The notes: generated by a model from the letters alone, not told the origin. Shown: positions 6,395 through 15,667, numbered from the stretch's first letter. The stretch is DNA of 64,000 nucleotides from UBA11403 sp963784615 (GCA_963784615.1 CAWASG010000001.1:1984001-2048000); one strand, 5' to 3'. A program made the numbers and translations.

Positions 6395-8773
6395 ATGAAA
6401 GTTAGTGAATCATGGCTGCGTGAGTGGGTTAATCCTCCCATTACCACAGAACAACTCGCCGCCCAATTAACAATGGCGGGATTGGAAGTCGATAACGTAG
6501 CGCCCGTTGCGGGCCCATTTAGTCACGTGGTGGTTGCCAAAGTGCTTGAAGCGTCACCGCATCCTGAAGCGGATAAATTAACTTTATGTGTCGTCGATTG
6601 TGGACAAAAAGCCCCGCTGCAAATCGTGTGTGGCGCATCGAACGTTCGTACTGGGTTGACGGTTGCACTCGCGATGATTGGTGCGACATTGCCCAATGGC
6701 ATGATGATTAAAGAAACCAAGCTCCGTGGTCAATTATCACAAGGCATGCTGTGTTCAGCTGCTGAGCTGGGTATGATTGATCAAGTCGCTGGCATTATTG
6801 AACTCCCCGATGACGCGCCGATTGGCACAGATTTACGTGATTACATGGGCCTGAATGACATGGTGTTAGATGTTGATTTAACCCCGAATCGTGCAGATTG
6901 TTTTAGCGTTTTCGGTATTGCCCGCGAAGTAGCGACCTTAAACCAATCTCCATTACGCGAGCGCAAACACGCCAGCCATCAACCTACACACGATGAAACA
7001 TTGCCCATTCATCTCGATGAGCCACGCGCATGCCCATTATACTATGGACGCATTATTCGGCAGATTAATCCTCATGCAGAGACGCCTTTATGGCTGGTTG
7101 AGCGCTTACGTCGAGCGGGCATTCGTCCGATTCATCCGGTTGTTGATGTTATGAATTATGTCATGATTGAATTCGGGCAACCCATGCATGCATTCGACCA
7201 GCAAACGCTAGATGGGGCCATACACGTGCGCTACAGCACCAAAGGTGAAACGCTTACTTTGCTTGATGAGCAAAACGTGACCCTCAGCGACAATACGCTG
7301 GTTATTGCAGATAACACCAAAGCACTCGCCATAGCGGGCATCATGGGCGGCGCCGAGAGTGCCGTGCAAGCAGATACCACCGATATTTTTCTTGAAAGTG
7401 CATTTTTTAACCCCAGGCTGTTAGCAGGGGTTGCACGACGATATGCCCTGTGCACCGAGTCTTCCCAACGTTTTGAGCGCGGGGTTGATCCTGCGATTCA
7501 GTTGCTTGCGTTAGATTATGCAACGGATTTAATCATTGGTATTACTGGTGGCCAGGTTGGGCCCGTTATCTCGGCTCAAGTTCAAGCAGAGCTACCAGCG
7601 CAAAAACAATTCAAGTTTCATCCTCAGCAAGTTGAGCTGCTGACTGGCGTTGCGATATCTGAAGCCGATATGGTATCGACTTTGTGTGGTTTAGGCATAA
7701 CAGTCGATACGCATGCCAAACCTTGGACAATTACAGTGCCTTCTCATCGTTTTGATATTGAATTAGACGTGGATATTGTTGAAGAAATTGTTCGCATCTA
7801 TGGCTATGACAAAATTACTGCCCAACCCATGCTCGAAACCATGCGGGCAGGGGCTGTGCATCCGTTGGAGCAGTTGAGCCAACGCATGGGGGCATTTCTG
7901 AGTGACCGCGGTTATCATGAGTTGATTAGTTATAGTTTTGTCGATCCGGAAATTCAAGAGGCGATTTATCCAGATTACCAGGCGATGTCTTTATTAAACC
8001 CTATCTCTTCTGAGTTATCACAGATGCGCGTAGGATTATGGCCCGGATTATTGGCATCCATGGTGTATAACAGCCATCGACAGCAGCCACTTATCAAGCT
8101 GTTTGAAACCGGCGTGGTGTTTGATGCCACGTCAGGTTCACTGAAAGAGCGGGCCTGTATTGCCGGTTTAATGTCAGGTGAATGGGGCGCTTTGAATTGG
8201 AACGAGCCAACTCGACAATTGGACTTCTATGATCTAAAAGGCGATGTACAAGCGTTGATTGACGGTTTAGGGATCGAGGCAGTGCATTTCGTGCAAGGCA
8301 CTCATCCAGGACTGCATCCAGGAAAAACTGCACAGATCGTTGTTGATGACAATCCGATTGGTTGGATAGGCGTTCTTCACCCACGCCTAGCTGATGCGCT
8401 CTCTTTGAATGAAGATGTGATGTTGTTCGAGCTGACGTTAGCGCCTTTATTATCCAAAACGGTGCCTCAATATAAAAAGATGTCAAAATTTCCAAGTGTC
8501 CGTCGCGACTTATCTTTCCTTATCGATAATGACGTGAGTGCTTTACAAATCGAGGCAGCTGTTCGTGAGGTTGTCAGCGCGGATAGCCTGAAATCATTTG
8601 ATGTATTTGATGTTTACGTTGGTGAGTCCATCCCGACTGGCAAAAAAAGTCTTGCAATTGCCTTGACCTTGCAAGATGGAACTCGCACACTAGTTGACGA
8701 AGATATCAATTCATTTATAGATGCGATTATTGAAAAACTAAATCAGGATTTCGCCATTACTTTGAGGGACTAA
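6395..8773 (+). CDS. pheT: Phenylalanine--tRNA ligase beta subunit
   Basis: Tetramer partner of PheS, carrying tRNA-binding and editing functions. I start it at ATG 6395 (MKVSESWLREWVNPPITT), where the homologous N-terminus begins and AAGCAGG provides a ribosome site; the upstream ATG at 6356 lies inside a repeated hairpin. This gives 792 residues, the usual length. The EMAP/tRNA-binding domain lies near 40-150 (SPHPEADKLTLC), the B3/B4 editing domain in the middle, and the anticodon-binding FDX domain at the C-terminus (FPSVRRDLSF). ihfA follows after 2 bases. Confidence 0.96.
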   Translation: MKVSESWLREWVNPPITTEQLAAQLTMAGLEVDNVAPVAGPFSHVVVAKVLEASPHPEADKLTLCVVDCGQKAPLQIVCGASNVRTGLTVALAMIGATLPNGMMIKETKLRGQLSQGMLCSAAELGMIDQVAGIIELPDDAPIGTDLRDYMGLNDMVLDVDLTPNRADCFSVFGIAREVATLNQSPLRERKHASHQPTHDETLPIHLDEPRACPLYYGRIIRQINPHAETPLWLVERLRRAGIRPIHPVVDVMNYVMIEFGQPMHAFDQQTLDGAIHVRYSTKGETLTLLDEQNVTLSDNTLVIADNTKALAIAGIMGGAESAVQADTTDIFLESAFFNPRLLAGVARRYALCTESSQRFERGVDPAIQLLALDYATDLIIGITGGQVGPVISAQVQAELPAQKQFKFHPQQVELLTGVAISEADMVSTLCGLGITVDTHAKPWTITVPSHRFDIELDVDIVEEIVRIYGYDKITAQPMLETMRAGAVHPLEQLSQRMGAFLSDRGYHELISYSFVDPEIQEAIYPDYQAMSLLNPISSELSQMRVGLWPGLLASMVYNSHRQQPLIKLFETGVVFDATSGSLKERACIAGLMSGEWGALNWNEPTRQLDFYDLKGDVQALIDGLGIEAVHFVQGTHPGLHPGKTAQIVVDDNPIGWIGVLHPRLADALSLNEDVMLFELTLAPLLSKTVPQYKKMSKFPSVRRDLSFLIDNDVSALQIEAAVREVVSADSLKSFDVFDVYVGESIPTGKKSLAIALTLQDGTRTLVDEDINSFIDAIIEKLNQDFAITLRD

Positions 8774-8775
8774 TT

Positions 8776-9060
8776 GTGAGCGCATTGAGTAAAGCAAATT
8801 TAGCCGAGGCTGTGAGCAGTGAAGTTAAGTTATCCAAAACGGATGCAAGAGAACTGGTCGAACATTTTTTTGAAGATCTTCGGCAAGTTCTTGAAACGGG
8901 GCATCATATTAAGCTATCCGGTTTTGGAAACTTTGTACTGCGTGATAAAGCAGAACGCCCAGGCAGGAATCCAAAAACAAAAGAGGCCATTCCGGTCGAA
9001 GCACGACGCGTCGTGACATTCAGACCCGGCCTTAAATTGAAAGGCAAGATCAAGTTATAA
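8776..9060 (+). CDS. ihfA: Integration host factor subunit alpha (GTG start)
   Basis: A 94-residue histone-like DNA-bending protein that pairs with IhfB. The family signature is GFGNFVLRDKAERPGRNPKT, whose proline-tipped arm inserts into the minor groove. Its GTG start lies 2 bases after the pheT stop and uses the GAGGG inside the end of pheT. Position after pheT is the standard location of ihfA and distinguishes it from hupB and ihfB. Confidence 0.95.
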   Translation: MSALSKANLAEAVSSEVKLSKTDARELVEHFFEDLRQVLETGHHIKLSGFGNFVLRDKAERPGRNPKTKEAIPVEARRVVTFRPGLKLKGKIKL

Positions 9061-9061
9061 G

Positions 9062-9382
9062 ATGACGCATTATACAAAACATCTGTTCGTCTGTACGAAT
9101 CAAAAAGCTGAAGGCAAGCAATGCTGCGCTCAATCAGGCGGCGATGCCTTCTTCGCTCATCTTAAATCCAAACTGCAGGAACTCGGCCTACACGGCCCCG
9201 GCAAGTGCCGAGTCAGTAAATCTGGCTGCTTGGGCCGCTGTCCTTCAGGCCCTTGCCTGGTTATTTATCCGGAAGGGGTGTGGTATACCTATGCCTCATT
9301 TGCCGATATCGATGACATCATTGAAAAACATATCATTGCCGGCGTGGCGGTCGAGAGATTACAAATTCCGTCAGAAAGCTGA
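9062..9382 (+). CDS. Thioredoxin-like [2Fe-2S] ferredoxin protein
   Basis: A 106-residue protein with the cysteine pattern of the thioredoxin-like 2Fe-2S family: FVCTNQKAEGKQCC near the N-terminus, then KSGCLGRCPSGPCLVIYPEG. It is expected to bind a [2Fe-2S] cluster in the cytoplasm, as in NuoE-related single-domain proteins; the redox partner is unknown. It starts one base after the ihfA stop codon, so it is probably co-transcribed with the pheT-ihfA end of the operon. Family call good, cellular role not established. Confidence 0.85.
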   Translation: MTHYTKHLFVCTNQKAEGKQCCAQSGGDAFFAHLKSKLQELGLHGPGKCRVSKSGCLGRCPSGPCLVIYPEGVWYTYASFADIDDIIEKHIIAGVAVERLQIPSES

Positions 9383-9476
9383 GGTTGCAATAAATGGTGA
9401 GCACTTACTAGCCTTGATTAATGCAATCGGATTACGAAAAAATAAATAAATCGACAGCCCCGCTTTGCCACGCTGC

Positions 9477-9519
9477 TTGGACAGAACAGCATGAGTCTTT
9501 TTCATGCTTTTTTGTCCAA
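9477..9519 (+). repeat. GTCTTTTT-loop hairpin (family H) upstream of gyrB
   Basis: TTGGACAGAACAGCATG, then AGTCTTTTT, then CATGCTTTTTTGTCCAA. The left arm is identical to that of the copy at 6328 over TTGGACAGAACAGCAT. The right arm supplies TTGTCC, the likely -35 of the gyrB promoter. Confidence 0.75.
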
Positions 9520-9541
9520 TGCCCCATAAAGATGGTACAAT
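9512..9541 (+). promoter_or_regulatory. Probable gyrB promoter
   Basis: TTGTCC (9512-9517) and TACAAT (9536-9541), separated by 18 bases, lie 37 bases before the gyrB ATG. The -35 box is part of the repeated hairpin just upstream. Confidence 0.5.
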
Positions 9542-9577
9542 CATCTTCTTTACGGCCATTTAAATCAAGGACATCCC

Positions 9578-11998
9578 ATGAGCGTCGAAACGACATATGA
9601 TTCGAACAACATTAAAGTCTTAAAAGGACTCGATGCGGTCAGGAAACGCCCGGGAATGTACATTGGTGATACGGATGATGGTACCGGACTCCATCATATG
9701 GTGTTTGAGGTGGTCGATAATGCCATTGATGAGGCGCTCGCCGGGCATTGCCATGCGATTCACGTCACGATTCATGCGGATGAATCCATTACCGTTAAGG
9801 ACGATGGTCGCGGTATTCCCGTTGATATTCATAAAGAAGAAGGCCGTTCCGCTGCCGAAGTCATCATGACGATATTGCATGCTGGCGGAAAATTCGATGA
9901 TAACTCCTATAAAGTATCCGGTGGTCTGCACGGCGTGGGCGTATCGGTGGTTAATGCGTTATCGGATGAATTGCATCTAGTGATTCGCCGTAATAATAAA
10001 ATATACGAGCAGCATTATCACAATGGTGTTCCTGATGCGCCGCTGGCTATCACCGGCGATTGCAGTGATGGCACAGGGACTCAACTCTGGTTCAAACCAA
10101 GCCCGGCGACGTTTACCAACATCCTCTTTCATTATGATATTTTGGCTAAACGCTTGCGTGAATTGTCTTTTTTAAATTCCGGTGTATGCATCCATTTGTT
10201 TGATGAACGAACCGAAGAAAAAGACACCTTCCATTATGAAGGGGGTATTAAAGCCTTTGTTGAACATTTAAACCGTAATAAAACGCCTATTATTCCCGTT
10301 GTTTTTTCCATGGTTGGTGAAAGGGACAACATTGTTGTTGAAGTATCCATGCAATGGAATGATTCCTATCAGGAAAATCTGTATTGTTTTACCAATAATA
10401 TTCCTCAACGCGATGGCGGAACTCATCTTGCCGGTTTTCGCGCAGCATTGACACGCACCCTCAACCAATACATTGAAAGTGAAGGCTTTGCCAAGAAAGC
10501 TAAAATTGACACCACGGGCGATGATGCGCGCGAAGGATTAACGGCCGTGTTATCGGTCAAAGTGCCTGATCCAAAATTCTCATCACAAACGAAAGATAAG
10601 CTGGTTTCTTCAGAAGTTAAATCAGCAGTTGAATCATTGGTTTCTGAAAAATTGAATGATTTTCTGCTGGAAAATCCCGCTATTGCCAAAACCATCGTTG
10701 GGAAAATCATCGATGCAGCTCGCGCTCGCGAGGCGGCAAGACGTGCACGTGATATGACGCGTCGAAAAGGCGCTTTGGATATTGCCGGCCTTCCAGGCAA
10801 ATTAGCAGATTGCCAAGAGAAAGATCCTGCGTTATCGGAATTATACCTCGTAGAGGGAGATTCCGCGGGCGGCTCGGCTAAACAAGGGCGTGATCGAAAA
10901 TTTCAAGCCATATTGCCCCTTAAAGGTAAAATTTTAAACGTTGAAAAAGCCCGTTTTGATAAAATGCTGGCGTCACAAGAAGTGGCAACCCTGATTACCG
11001 CGCTAGGTTGTGGCATCGGGCCGGATGAATATAATCCGGATAAAGTTCGTTATCATCGCATCATCATCATGACCGATGCTGACGTCGATGGATCACATAT
11101 TCGCACCTTGTTGTTGACCTTTTTCTATCGACAAACACCCGAGCTGATTGAGCGCGGCTATATTTATATCGCCCAACCGCCGCTGTATAAAGTCAAACAA
11201 GGCAAGCAAGAGCAATACGTTAAAGATGACGATGCGCTCTACGATTATTTAACACAAAACGCGCTGAATGGGGCGGCATTTTATCCGGCCAAAGAAGCGC
11301 CCGCCATTTCGCCGACCGCACTCGAGCAATTGGTACAACAATGCCGACGTTCTGAGAAAATTATTAAGCGTCACTCCCGTCGTTATCCTGTGGAAGTGAT
11401 TAAACGTATGATGTATCTAACGCTGCTTCAACCCCAGCAATTCACTCAAGAAGACGTGATGGCAGATTGGGCGAGTCAATTACAGCTCAGCCTGCAGCAA
11501 CTCGAGAGCAAAACGCAGCATTTTGTCGTTGATACCGCCTTTAATGCGGAAACAAACCATTTTGTTCCACGTGTAACCATCACTCAGCACGGGATTAGCA
11601 CGGCCTTATTATTGACGGTTGAATGGTTTTTATCGAAAGATTATAAAGAACTGTCAGCACTAGGCAGCCAATTGAGGGGCTTTATTGACGAGGGCGCTCG
11701 CATTACCCGCGGTGATAAAACACAATTTGTGGCGAATTTTGACGAAGCGCTGGCTTGGCTCTTGGAAGAAGCGAAACGCGGACAAGGGATCCAACGTTAT
11801 AAAGGTCTGGGGGAAATGAATCCTGAGCAATTATGGGAAACCACCATGGATCCAACCGTGCGCCGCATGTTGCAAGTCACGATTGAAGATGCGATCGCTG
11901 CTGATGAGATTTTTACCACGCTCATGGGCGACAACGTGGAGCCACGCCGAGAATTTATCGAAGCCAATGCACTGCAAGCCGAAAATATTGATATTTAA
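9578..11998 (+). CDS. gyrB: DNA gyrase subunit B
   Basis: ATPase subunit of DNA gyrase, which introduces negative supercoils. At 806 residues it is full length for a gammaproteobacterium. It shows the GHKL ATPase start (GLDAVRKRPGMYIGDT), the second ATPase motif (GGLHGVGVSVVNALS), the TOPRIM motif (YLVEGDSAGGSAKQGRDR) with TDADVDGSHIRTLL, and the C-terminal GLGEMNPEQLWETTMDP. A family-specific insert follows TOPRIM. The gene stands alone rather than in the dnaA-dnaN-recF-gyrB order. Confidence 0.98.
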   Translation: MSVETTYDSNNIKVLKGLDAVRKRPGMYIGDTDDGTGLHHMVFEVVDNAIDEALAGHCHAIHVTIHADESITVKDDGRGIPVDIHKEEGRSAAEVIMTILHAGGKFDDNSYKVSGGLHGVGVSVVNALSDELHLVIRRNNKIYEQHYHNGVPDAPLAITGDCSDGTGTQLWFKPSPATFTNILFHYDILAKRLRELSFLNSGVCIHLFDERTEEKDTFHYEGGIKAFVEHLNRNKTPIIPVVFSMVGERDNIVVEVSMQWNDSYQENLYCFTNNIPQRDGGTHLAGFRAALTRTLNQYIESEGFAKKAKIDTTGDDAREGLTAVLSVKVPDPKFSSQTKDKLVSSEVKSAVESLVSEKLNDFLLENPAIAKTIVGKIIDAARAREAARRARDMTRRKGALDIAGLPGKLADCQEKDPALSELYLVEGDSAGGSAKQGRDRKFQAILPLKGKILNVEKARFDKMLASQEVATLITALGCGIGPDEYNPDKVRYHRIIIMTDADVDGSHIRTLLLTFFYRQTPELIERGYIYIAQPPLYKVKQGKQEQYVKDDDALYDYLTQNALNGAAFYPAKEAPAISPTALEQLVQQCRRSEKIIKRHSRRYPVEVIKRMMYLTLLQPQQFTQEDVMADWASQLQLSLQQLESKTQHFVVDTAFNAETNHFVPRVTITQHGISTALLLTVEWFLSKDYKELSALGSQLRGFIDEGARITRGDKTQFVANFDEALAWLLEEAKRGQGIQRYKGLGEMNPEQLWETTMDPTVRRMLQVTIEDAIAADEIFTTLMGDNVEPRREFIEANALQAENIDI

Positions 11999-12007
11999 TA
12001 GGTTGGC

Positions 12008-12086
12008 GTAGGTTGGGTTGAGGCTGGTAAGCCGAAGCCCAACAAAATCGTCATGTTGGGCTTCGCTATCGCTCAACCCAACCTAC
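12008..12086. repeat. GTAGG-type palindromic repeat (family A)
   Basis: An inverted repeat with arms GTAGGTTGGGTTGAG and CTCAACCCAACCTAC around a conserved GAAGCCCAACA/TGTTGGGCTTC stem. It begins 10 bases after the gyrB stop codon. One of about ten copies in the window, all intergenic. It could also form a strong transcript-end hairpin. Confidence 0.85.
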
Positions 12087-12280
12087 CCTATCCAGAGGAT
12101 ATTAATTTCCTTTTTAAAGCTATCTTTTTTGAAAAACCTATGCTAGATTACTCGCGTACTCTGAAAAATCTATTAGACGAATAAAAAACATTAATCCAGC
12201 AAACAATCAAACTCGTATTCAATTAATCAATTATTATCTTGGATAGCCATATTATTCAACCAACACATCAAGTGAGACCC

Positions 12281-13543
12281 ATGAATTTTAGCGAACTTAA
12301 ACCAAAACCCGTTGCAGAACTTATTAGCATCGCACAAGAAGCCGGCATTGAAAACACGTCACGGATGCGGAAGCAAGACATTGTGTTTGCCCTTCTTAAA
12401 GCCCACGCCGCCAAAGGAGAGAAAATTTTTGGGAATGGCGTTGTCCAGGTTTTACCGGATGGTTTTGCATTTTTACGTTCAGCCAACGAGTCTTACCTCG
12501 CAGGACCTGATGATATTTATGTCTCCCCCAGTCAAATTCGCCGATTTGGTTTACGTACTGGCGATACAGTTTCCGGTGAAATCCGCCCACCCAAGGACAG
12601 TGAGCGCTATTTCGCACTGTTGAAAGTCGATCAAATTAACTTTGACTCCCCAGACAGCACAAAGAACAAAATTTTATTCGAAAATTTAACCCCCTGCTTT
12701 CCTGACCGACGATTGGTTATGGAGCAAGGTAACGGTAGTACAGAAGATCTAACGGCTCGAGTCGTTGACTTATGTGCGCCATTTGGTCGTGGGCAGCGAG
12801 GACTCATTGTGTCCCCACCCAAAGCCGGTAAAACCGTCATGCTGCAAAATCTTGCCCATTCAATTGAAAAAAATTATCCTGATTGTCATCTGATTGTATT
12901 ATTGATTGACGAGCGCCCCGAGGAAGTCACCGAGATGCAACGCTCCGTTCGCGGTGAAGTGGTTGCGAGTACGTTTGACGAGCCTGCAGAGCGCCATGTA
13001 CAAGTTGCTGAAATGGTCATTGAAAAAGCCAAGCGATTGGTCGAACATAAACGCGATGTTGTGATTCTTCTCGATTCCATCACACGTCTAGCACGAGCTT
13101 ACAATACCATTTCTCCTTCATCAGGAAAGGTCTTAAGCGGGGGTGTAGATGCCAATGCTCTGCAACGACCCAAACGGCTTTATGGGGCTGCACGTAATAT
13201 TGAAGAAGGCGGAAGCTTAACGATTATTGCAACGGCACTCGTCGACACCGGTTCAAAGATGGACGAAGTCATTTACGAAGAGTTCAAAGGTACCGGCAAT
13301 ATGGAAATTCATTTAAGCCGTCATATCTCTGAGCGCCGCGTATTCCCCGCGATTAACATCAACCGTTCGGGCACCCGCCGCGAAGATTTGTTGTTCACCC
13401 CAGAAGAATTACAACGCACCTGGATCCTTCGAAAAATTCTTCAATCGATGGATGAATCTGATGCGATTGAATTTTTGTTGGAACGCATGAAAAATCATAA
13501 AACTAATGTTGAGTTTTTCGAAGCCATGAAACGTCAGGATTAA
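12281..13543 (+). CDS. rho: Transcription termination factor Rho
   Basis: Hexameric RNA-dependent ATPase/helicase that ends transcription. I start it at ATG 12281 (MNFSELKPKPVAELISIAQ), matching the usual Rho N-terminus; the in-frame ATG at 12239 would add 14 atypical residues. This gives 420 residues. The N-terminal helix bundle precedes a cold-shock-like RNA-binding fold (DGFAFLRS, YVSPSQIRRF). The ATPase core has the P-loop PPKAGKTVML, Walker B VVILLDSITR, and the Q- and R-loop regions. The trxA-rho adjacency of enterics is broken: trxA lies 6 kb away on the other strand. Confidence 0.98.
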   Translation: MNFSELKPKPVAELISIAQEAGIENTSRMRKQDIVFALLKAHAAKGEKIFGNGVVQVLPDGFAFLRSANESYLAGPDDIYVSPSQIRRFGLRTGDTVSGEIRPPKDSERYFALLKVDQINFDSPDSTKNKILFENLTPCFPDRRLVMEQGNGSTEDLTARVVDLCAPFGRGQRGLIVSPPKAGKTVMLQNLAHSIEKNYPDCHLIVLLIDERPEEVTEMQRSVRGEVVASTFDEPAERHVQVAEMVIEKAKRLVEHKRDVVILLDSITRLARAYNTISPSSGKVLSGGVDANALQRPKRLYGAARNIEEGGSLTIIATALVDTGSKMDEVIYEEFKGTGNMEIHLSRHISERRVFPAININRSGTRREDLLFTPEELQRTWILRKILQSMDESDAIEFLLERMKNHKTNVEFFEAMKRQD

Positions 13544-13546
13544 TCT

Positions 13547-13569
13547 AAGGGGGCGAGAGCCCCTTTATT
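13547..13569 (+). terminator. Terminator after rho
   Basis: AAGGGG-GCGAGA-GCCCCTTTATTA forms a short GC hairpin with a weak T tract, 4 bases after the rho stop codon. Confidence 0.7.
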
Positions 13570-13616
13570 ATTACCCACATCCCTGCAAATGAGCGAATAA
13601 TTGAGCTGCACGCCGA

Positions 13617-13666
13617 ACCAACAAGCCCAACCTGTTAGGCTTCGGCTTACCAGCCTCACCCATCTT
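13617..13666. repeat. Degenerate GTAGG-type repeat (family A)
   Basis: AAGCCCAACCTGTTAGGCTTCGG followed by CTTACCAGCCTCACCC resembles one arm of the family A palindrome, with many changes. It is decayed and no longer forms a full hairpin. Confidence 0.45.
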
Positions 13667-13676
13667 AAGTTGGATT

Positions 13677-13775
13677 GATTTTAGGTAGCTTCTCAATAAG
13701 TCCGGGAGAAATACTTAGCCGCGGTAAGTCGGCATACTGAATATCCCCGAGGTTATTGAGAAGTTACGATTTTAG
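13677..13775. mobile_element. Miniature element, family E, with 8-bp target duplication
   Basis: The 83-bp element (13685-13767) has ends GTAGCTTCTCAATAA and TTATTGAGAAGTTAC. It is bounded on both sides by GATTTTAG (13677-13684 and 13768-13775), a perfect 8-bp duplication. Related copies lie at 29526-29582 and 50029-50185. It has no coding capacity, so a transposase would have to be supplied from elsewhere. Confidence 0.85.
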
Positions 13776-13836
13776 TAACTGAATGGCCGTGGGTCGTAGG
13801 GTGGACACGTCGGCTACCATGGAAAAGGAATAGACA

Positions 13837-14619
13837 ATGTCGCCCGCTGAACTATCCAGACTAAAATCGATCATTAACAACCATAGCCGAGAGTTAGATC
13901 AAGACAAAGAATTCGAATACTCATTGGTTGAAGATGCACCAGAAATTTCCCTGAAGATTATTTTTTGGCAGGTGGCCTTGGGAGCGACAATAAGCTCAGC
14001 TGCCTATACAATTGTCTATGCTCTTGCCATCATGAATGCAGCGGCAACTCAACTCAAAGCAGATAAACCAAACTATTGGTCGGATGTGTTTTGGATAGCG
14101 GCTATCGCCGGAACAGTGAATGGTTTGGGGAAGTATTGGTTAATGTCAGTCAACCGAAAGCTCAAAATCGATCTCGATCGTCTATCCATGGCAGATCTTT
14201 ATGTCTCAAAAGGACTTGAGTATCCCACACGACACGGGTATTCAGAGCCAATTGAATATTCAGAGCTACTTCATCAAGTGGCGAATATTAACAATGCCCA
14301 GCTTGAAGAGATCCCTGATGAATTTCTCTGTCGCATTTCATTACAAATAGCAACCACTCCGGTCTACATCGTCGACCGGAAAACAGGGGTGAAAATAGGA
14401 AATGTTATTTATGATTTGAAAAATTTGAGGAAGTGGATCACTCAAAGTGATAAGTTACCTTGCCCAAGTATTCCATTTTGTGAAAATCGACATGCAATAG
14501 TAGATGCTCTGAATATATCTAAACGAATAGATTTATTTCTGTTAAAGCAGTTGAATGCATTTGAAAAGATGGCCGAAGAGTCGGAACCATCCAGTACGCC
14601 GGTATCGAATCGACGCTGA
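13837..14619 (+). CDS. Membrane protein with a U-box-like region (tentative)
   Basis: A 260-residue protein with two predicted membrane segments (about 41-66 and 82-104) and a soluble C-terminal half. Residues 157-233 run EEIPDEFLCRISLQIATTPV, then VIYDLKNLRKWI and LPCPSIPF. This resembles the U-box layout (I-P-D-x-F-x-C-x-I-x..-I-x-x-x-P-V, Y-x-x-x-x-I-x-x-W, C-P); U-boxes are E2-binding ubiquitin ligase domains found in Legionella effectors such as LubX. The similarity is by eye and several usual residues differ, so function is unproven. It is a single gene between repeat elements, and its ATG follows AAAAGGAATAGACA. Host-directed activity is inference only. Confidence 0.6.
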   Translation: MSPAELSRLKSIINNHSRELDQDKEFEYSLVEDAPEISLKIIFWQVALGATISSAAYTIVYALAIMNAAATQLKADKPNYWSDVFWIAAIAGTVNGLGKYWLMSVNRKLKIDLDRLSMADLYVSKGLEYPTRHGYSEPIEYSELLHQVANINNAQLEEIPDEFLCRISLQIATTPVYIVDRKTGVKIGNVIYDLKNLRKWITQSDKLPCPSIPFCENRHAIVDALNISKRIDLFLLKQLNAFEKMAEESEPSSTPVSNRR

Positions 14620-14660
14620 TCAAAAATCTGTGAATTAAAAGTCCGTCGCTCTGAACACTC

Positions 14661-14858
14661 TAGTACCGTTTCCATTTAGTTTTGACCGGTTGGATCAATG
14701 TTATTAAATCGGAATCAGGGCCGCGACCGTTAGGGAGTGGAACAGTTCAGCCGGCTCCGACACTGCTCCACTCCCTAACGGTCGCGGCTCGGATTTCGGT
14801 TTAAATACCAACAATTTGAATATTGCAACCGGTTAAAACTAAATGGATGAAGTACTAG
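14661..14858. mobile_element. MITE-like element, family D
   Basis: The ends are TAGTACCGTTTCCATTTAG and the complement of CTAAATGGATGAAGTACTA, continuing into TTTTGACCGG-type sequence. A long palindrome with arms ACTCCCTAACGGTCGCGG lies inside. It is nearly the same as 35977-36169 in reverse orientation. The last bases, CTA at 14855-14857, form the TAG stop of the deaminase gene on the other strand. Confidence 0.82.
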
Positions 14859-15517
14859 TAATCAATCTTATCCTTTCGTTTCGAGTATTGCTTCCAGACT
14901 TCGACTGCTTCCTCCCGCATAAGGCTTTGCTCTGAAATAACACGGTCTGAAACCGGTTTGTTTAATTGCGCGTAAATGAAATCGTCATCAAAGTTACCGT
15001 ACTTCTTTGAGTCAGCAACGGTGGCACCATAGATAATCCCATCAATACCAGCCCAGTAGGCAGTGGCAAGGCACATGGGGCAGGGCTCGCTGGAGGTGTA
15101 GAGTATACAGCCAGTTAGTTTGGGGGACTTCAGTAAGGCGCAGGCTTCTCGAATGGCTTGCATCTCGCCATGCCAGGTTGGGTCATTCTGGCCAACTACA
15201 TGATTGAGACCATCTGAAAGAACATTGCCCTTTTTGTCGACAATCACCGCACCAAATGCACCGCCGGTTTTATACAGAACGCCCGCCTTGTATGAGTTGG
15301 CAATAGCTCGCGCCATAAATTCTCGGTGTTTTTCCATTGGAAAACGCGCCATGATGTCTTCTTTGCTGATCCGCGGCATATCACCCACTCTGCCGCCAGG
15401 TTGAGCAAGAACGCCCATTGGGGTACTTTTGCTTTCAGCTGAAAAAACGGCCGCTGGGAAGCTGACAGTAAGCATCAAAAAACAAGACAAAAAACTCAAT
15501 TTCAGGTTACATTTCAT
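14855..15517 (-). CDS. Exported nucleoside/base deaminase-like protein
   Basis: A zinc-dependent deaminase of the cytidine/guanine deaminase superfamily, 220 residues from ATG 15517 (AAGGAAG lies just upstream). The zinc site is H116-x-E118 (WHGEMQAIREAC) and P-C146-P-M-C149 (EPCPMC). The N-terminus MKCNLKLSFLSCFLMLTVSF...FSA looks like a cleavable signal peptide, so the enzyme should act in the periplasm, where deaminases are rarely found. The DPTWHGE motif is closest to guanine deaminase-type proteins, but the substrate is not determinable. The stop codon lies in the end of the neighbouring repeat, so the native C-terminus may have been changed by insertion. Confidence 0.8.
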   Translation of the reverse strand: MKCNLKLSFLSCFLMLTVSFPAAVFSAESKSTPMGVLAQPGGRVGDMPRISKEDIMARFPMEKHREFMARAIANSYKAGVLYKTGGAFGAVIVDKKGNVLSDGLNHVVGQNDPTWHGEMQAIREACALLKSPKLTGCILYTSSEPCPMCLATAYWAGIDGIIYGATVADSKKYGNFDDDFIYAQLNKPVSDRVISEQSLMREEAVEVWKQYSKRKDKIDY

Positions 15518-15605
15518 GATTATCTTCCTTATTATATACATAAATCCATAGCTCCTTTTCAACACTATCATTTATAACTCCAATCAGCTACCATCTATTT
15601 TTTGA

Positions 15606-15634
15606 TTGCAAAAAAATATCACTTTGTATATAAT
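15606..15634 (+). promoter_or_regulatory. Probable promoter of the ankyrin gene
   Basis: TTGCAA (15606-15611) and a perfect TATAAT (15629-15634), separated by 17 bases, lie 34 bases before the chosen ATG. A start earlier than this would lie upstream of the promoter. Confidence 0.55.
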
Positions 15635-15667
15635 AAAGCACATATTTTCACTGATGTGAGCTTGATT

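Noticed and set aside
9578..11998. parE in place of gyrB
   Set aside because: At 806 residues, with the extra insert after the TOPRIM domain, it matches the long gammaproteobacterial GyrB; ParE is about 630 residues.
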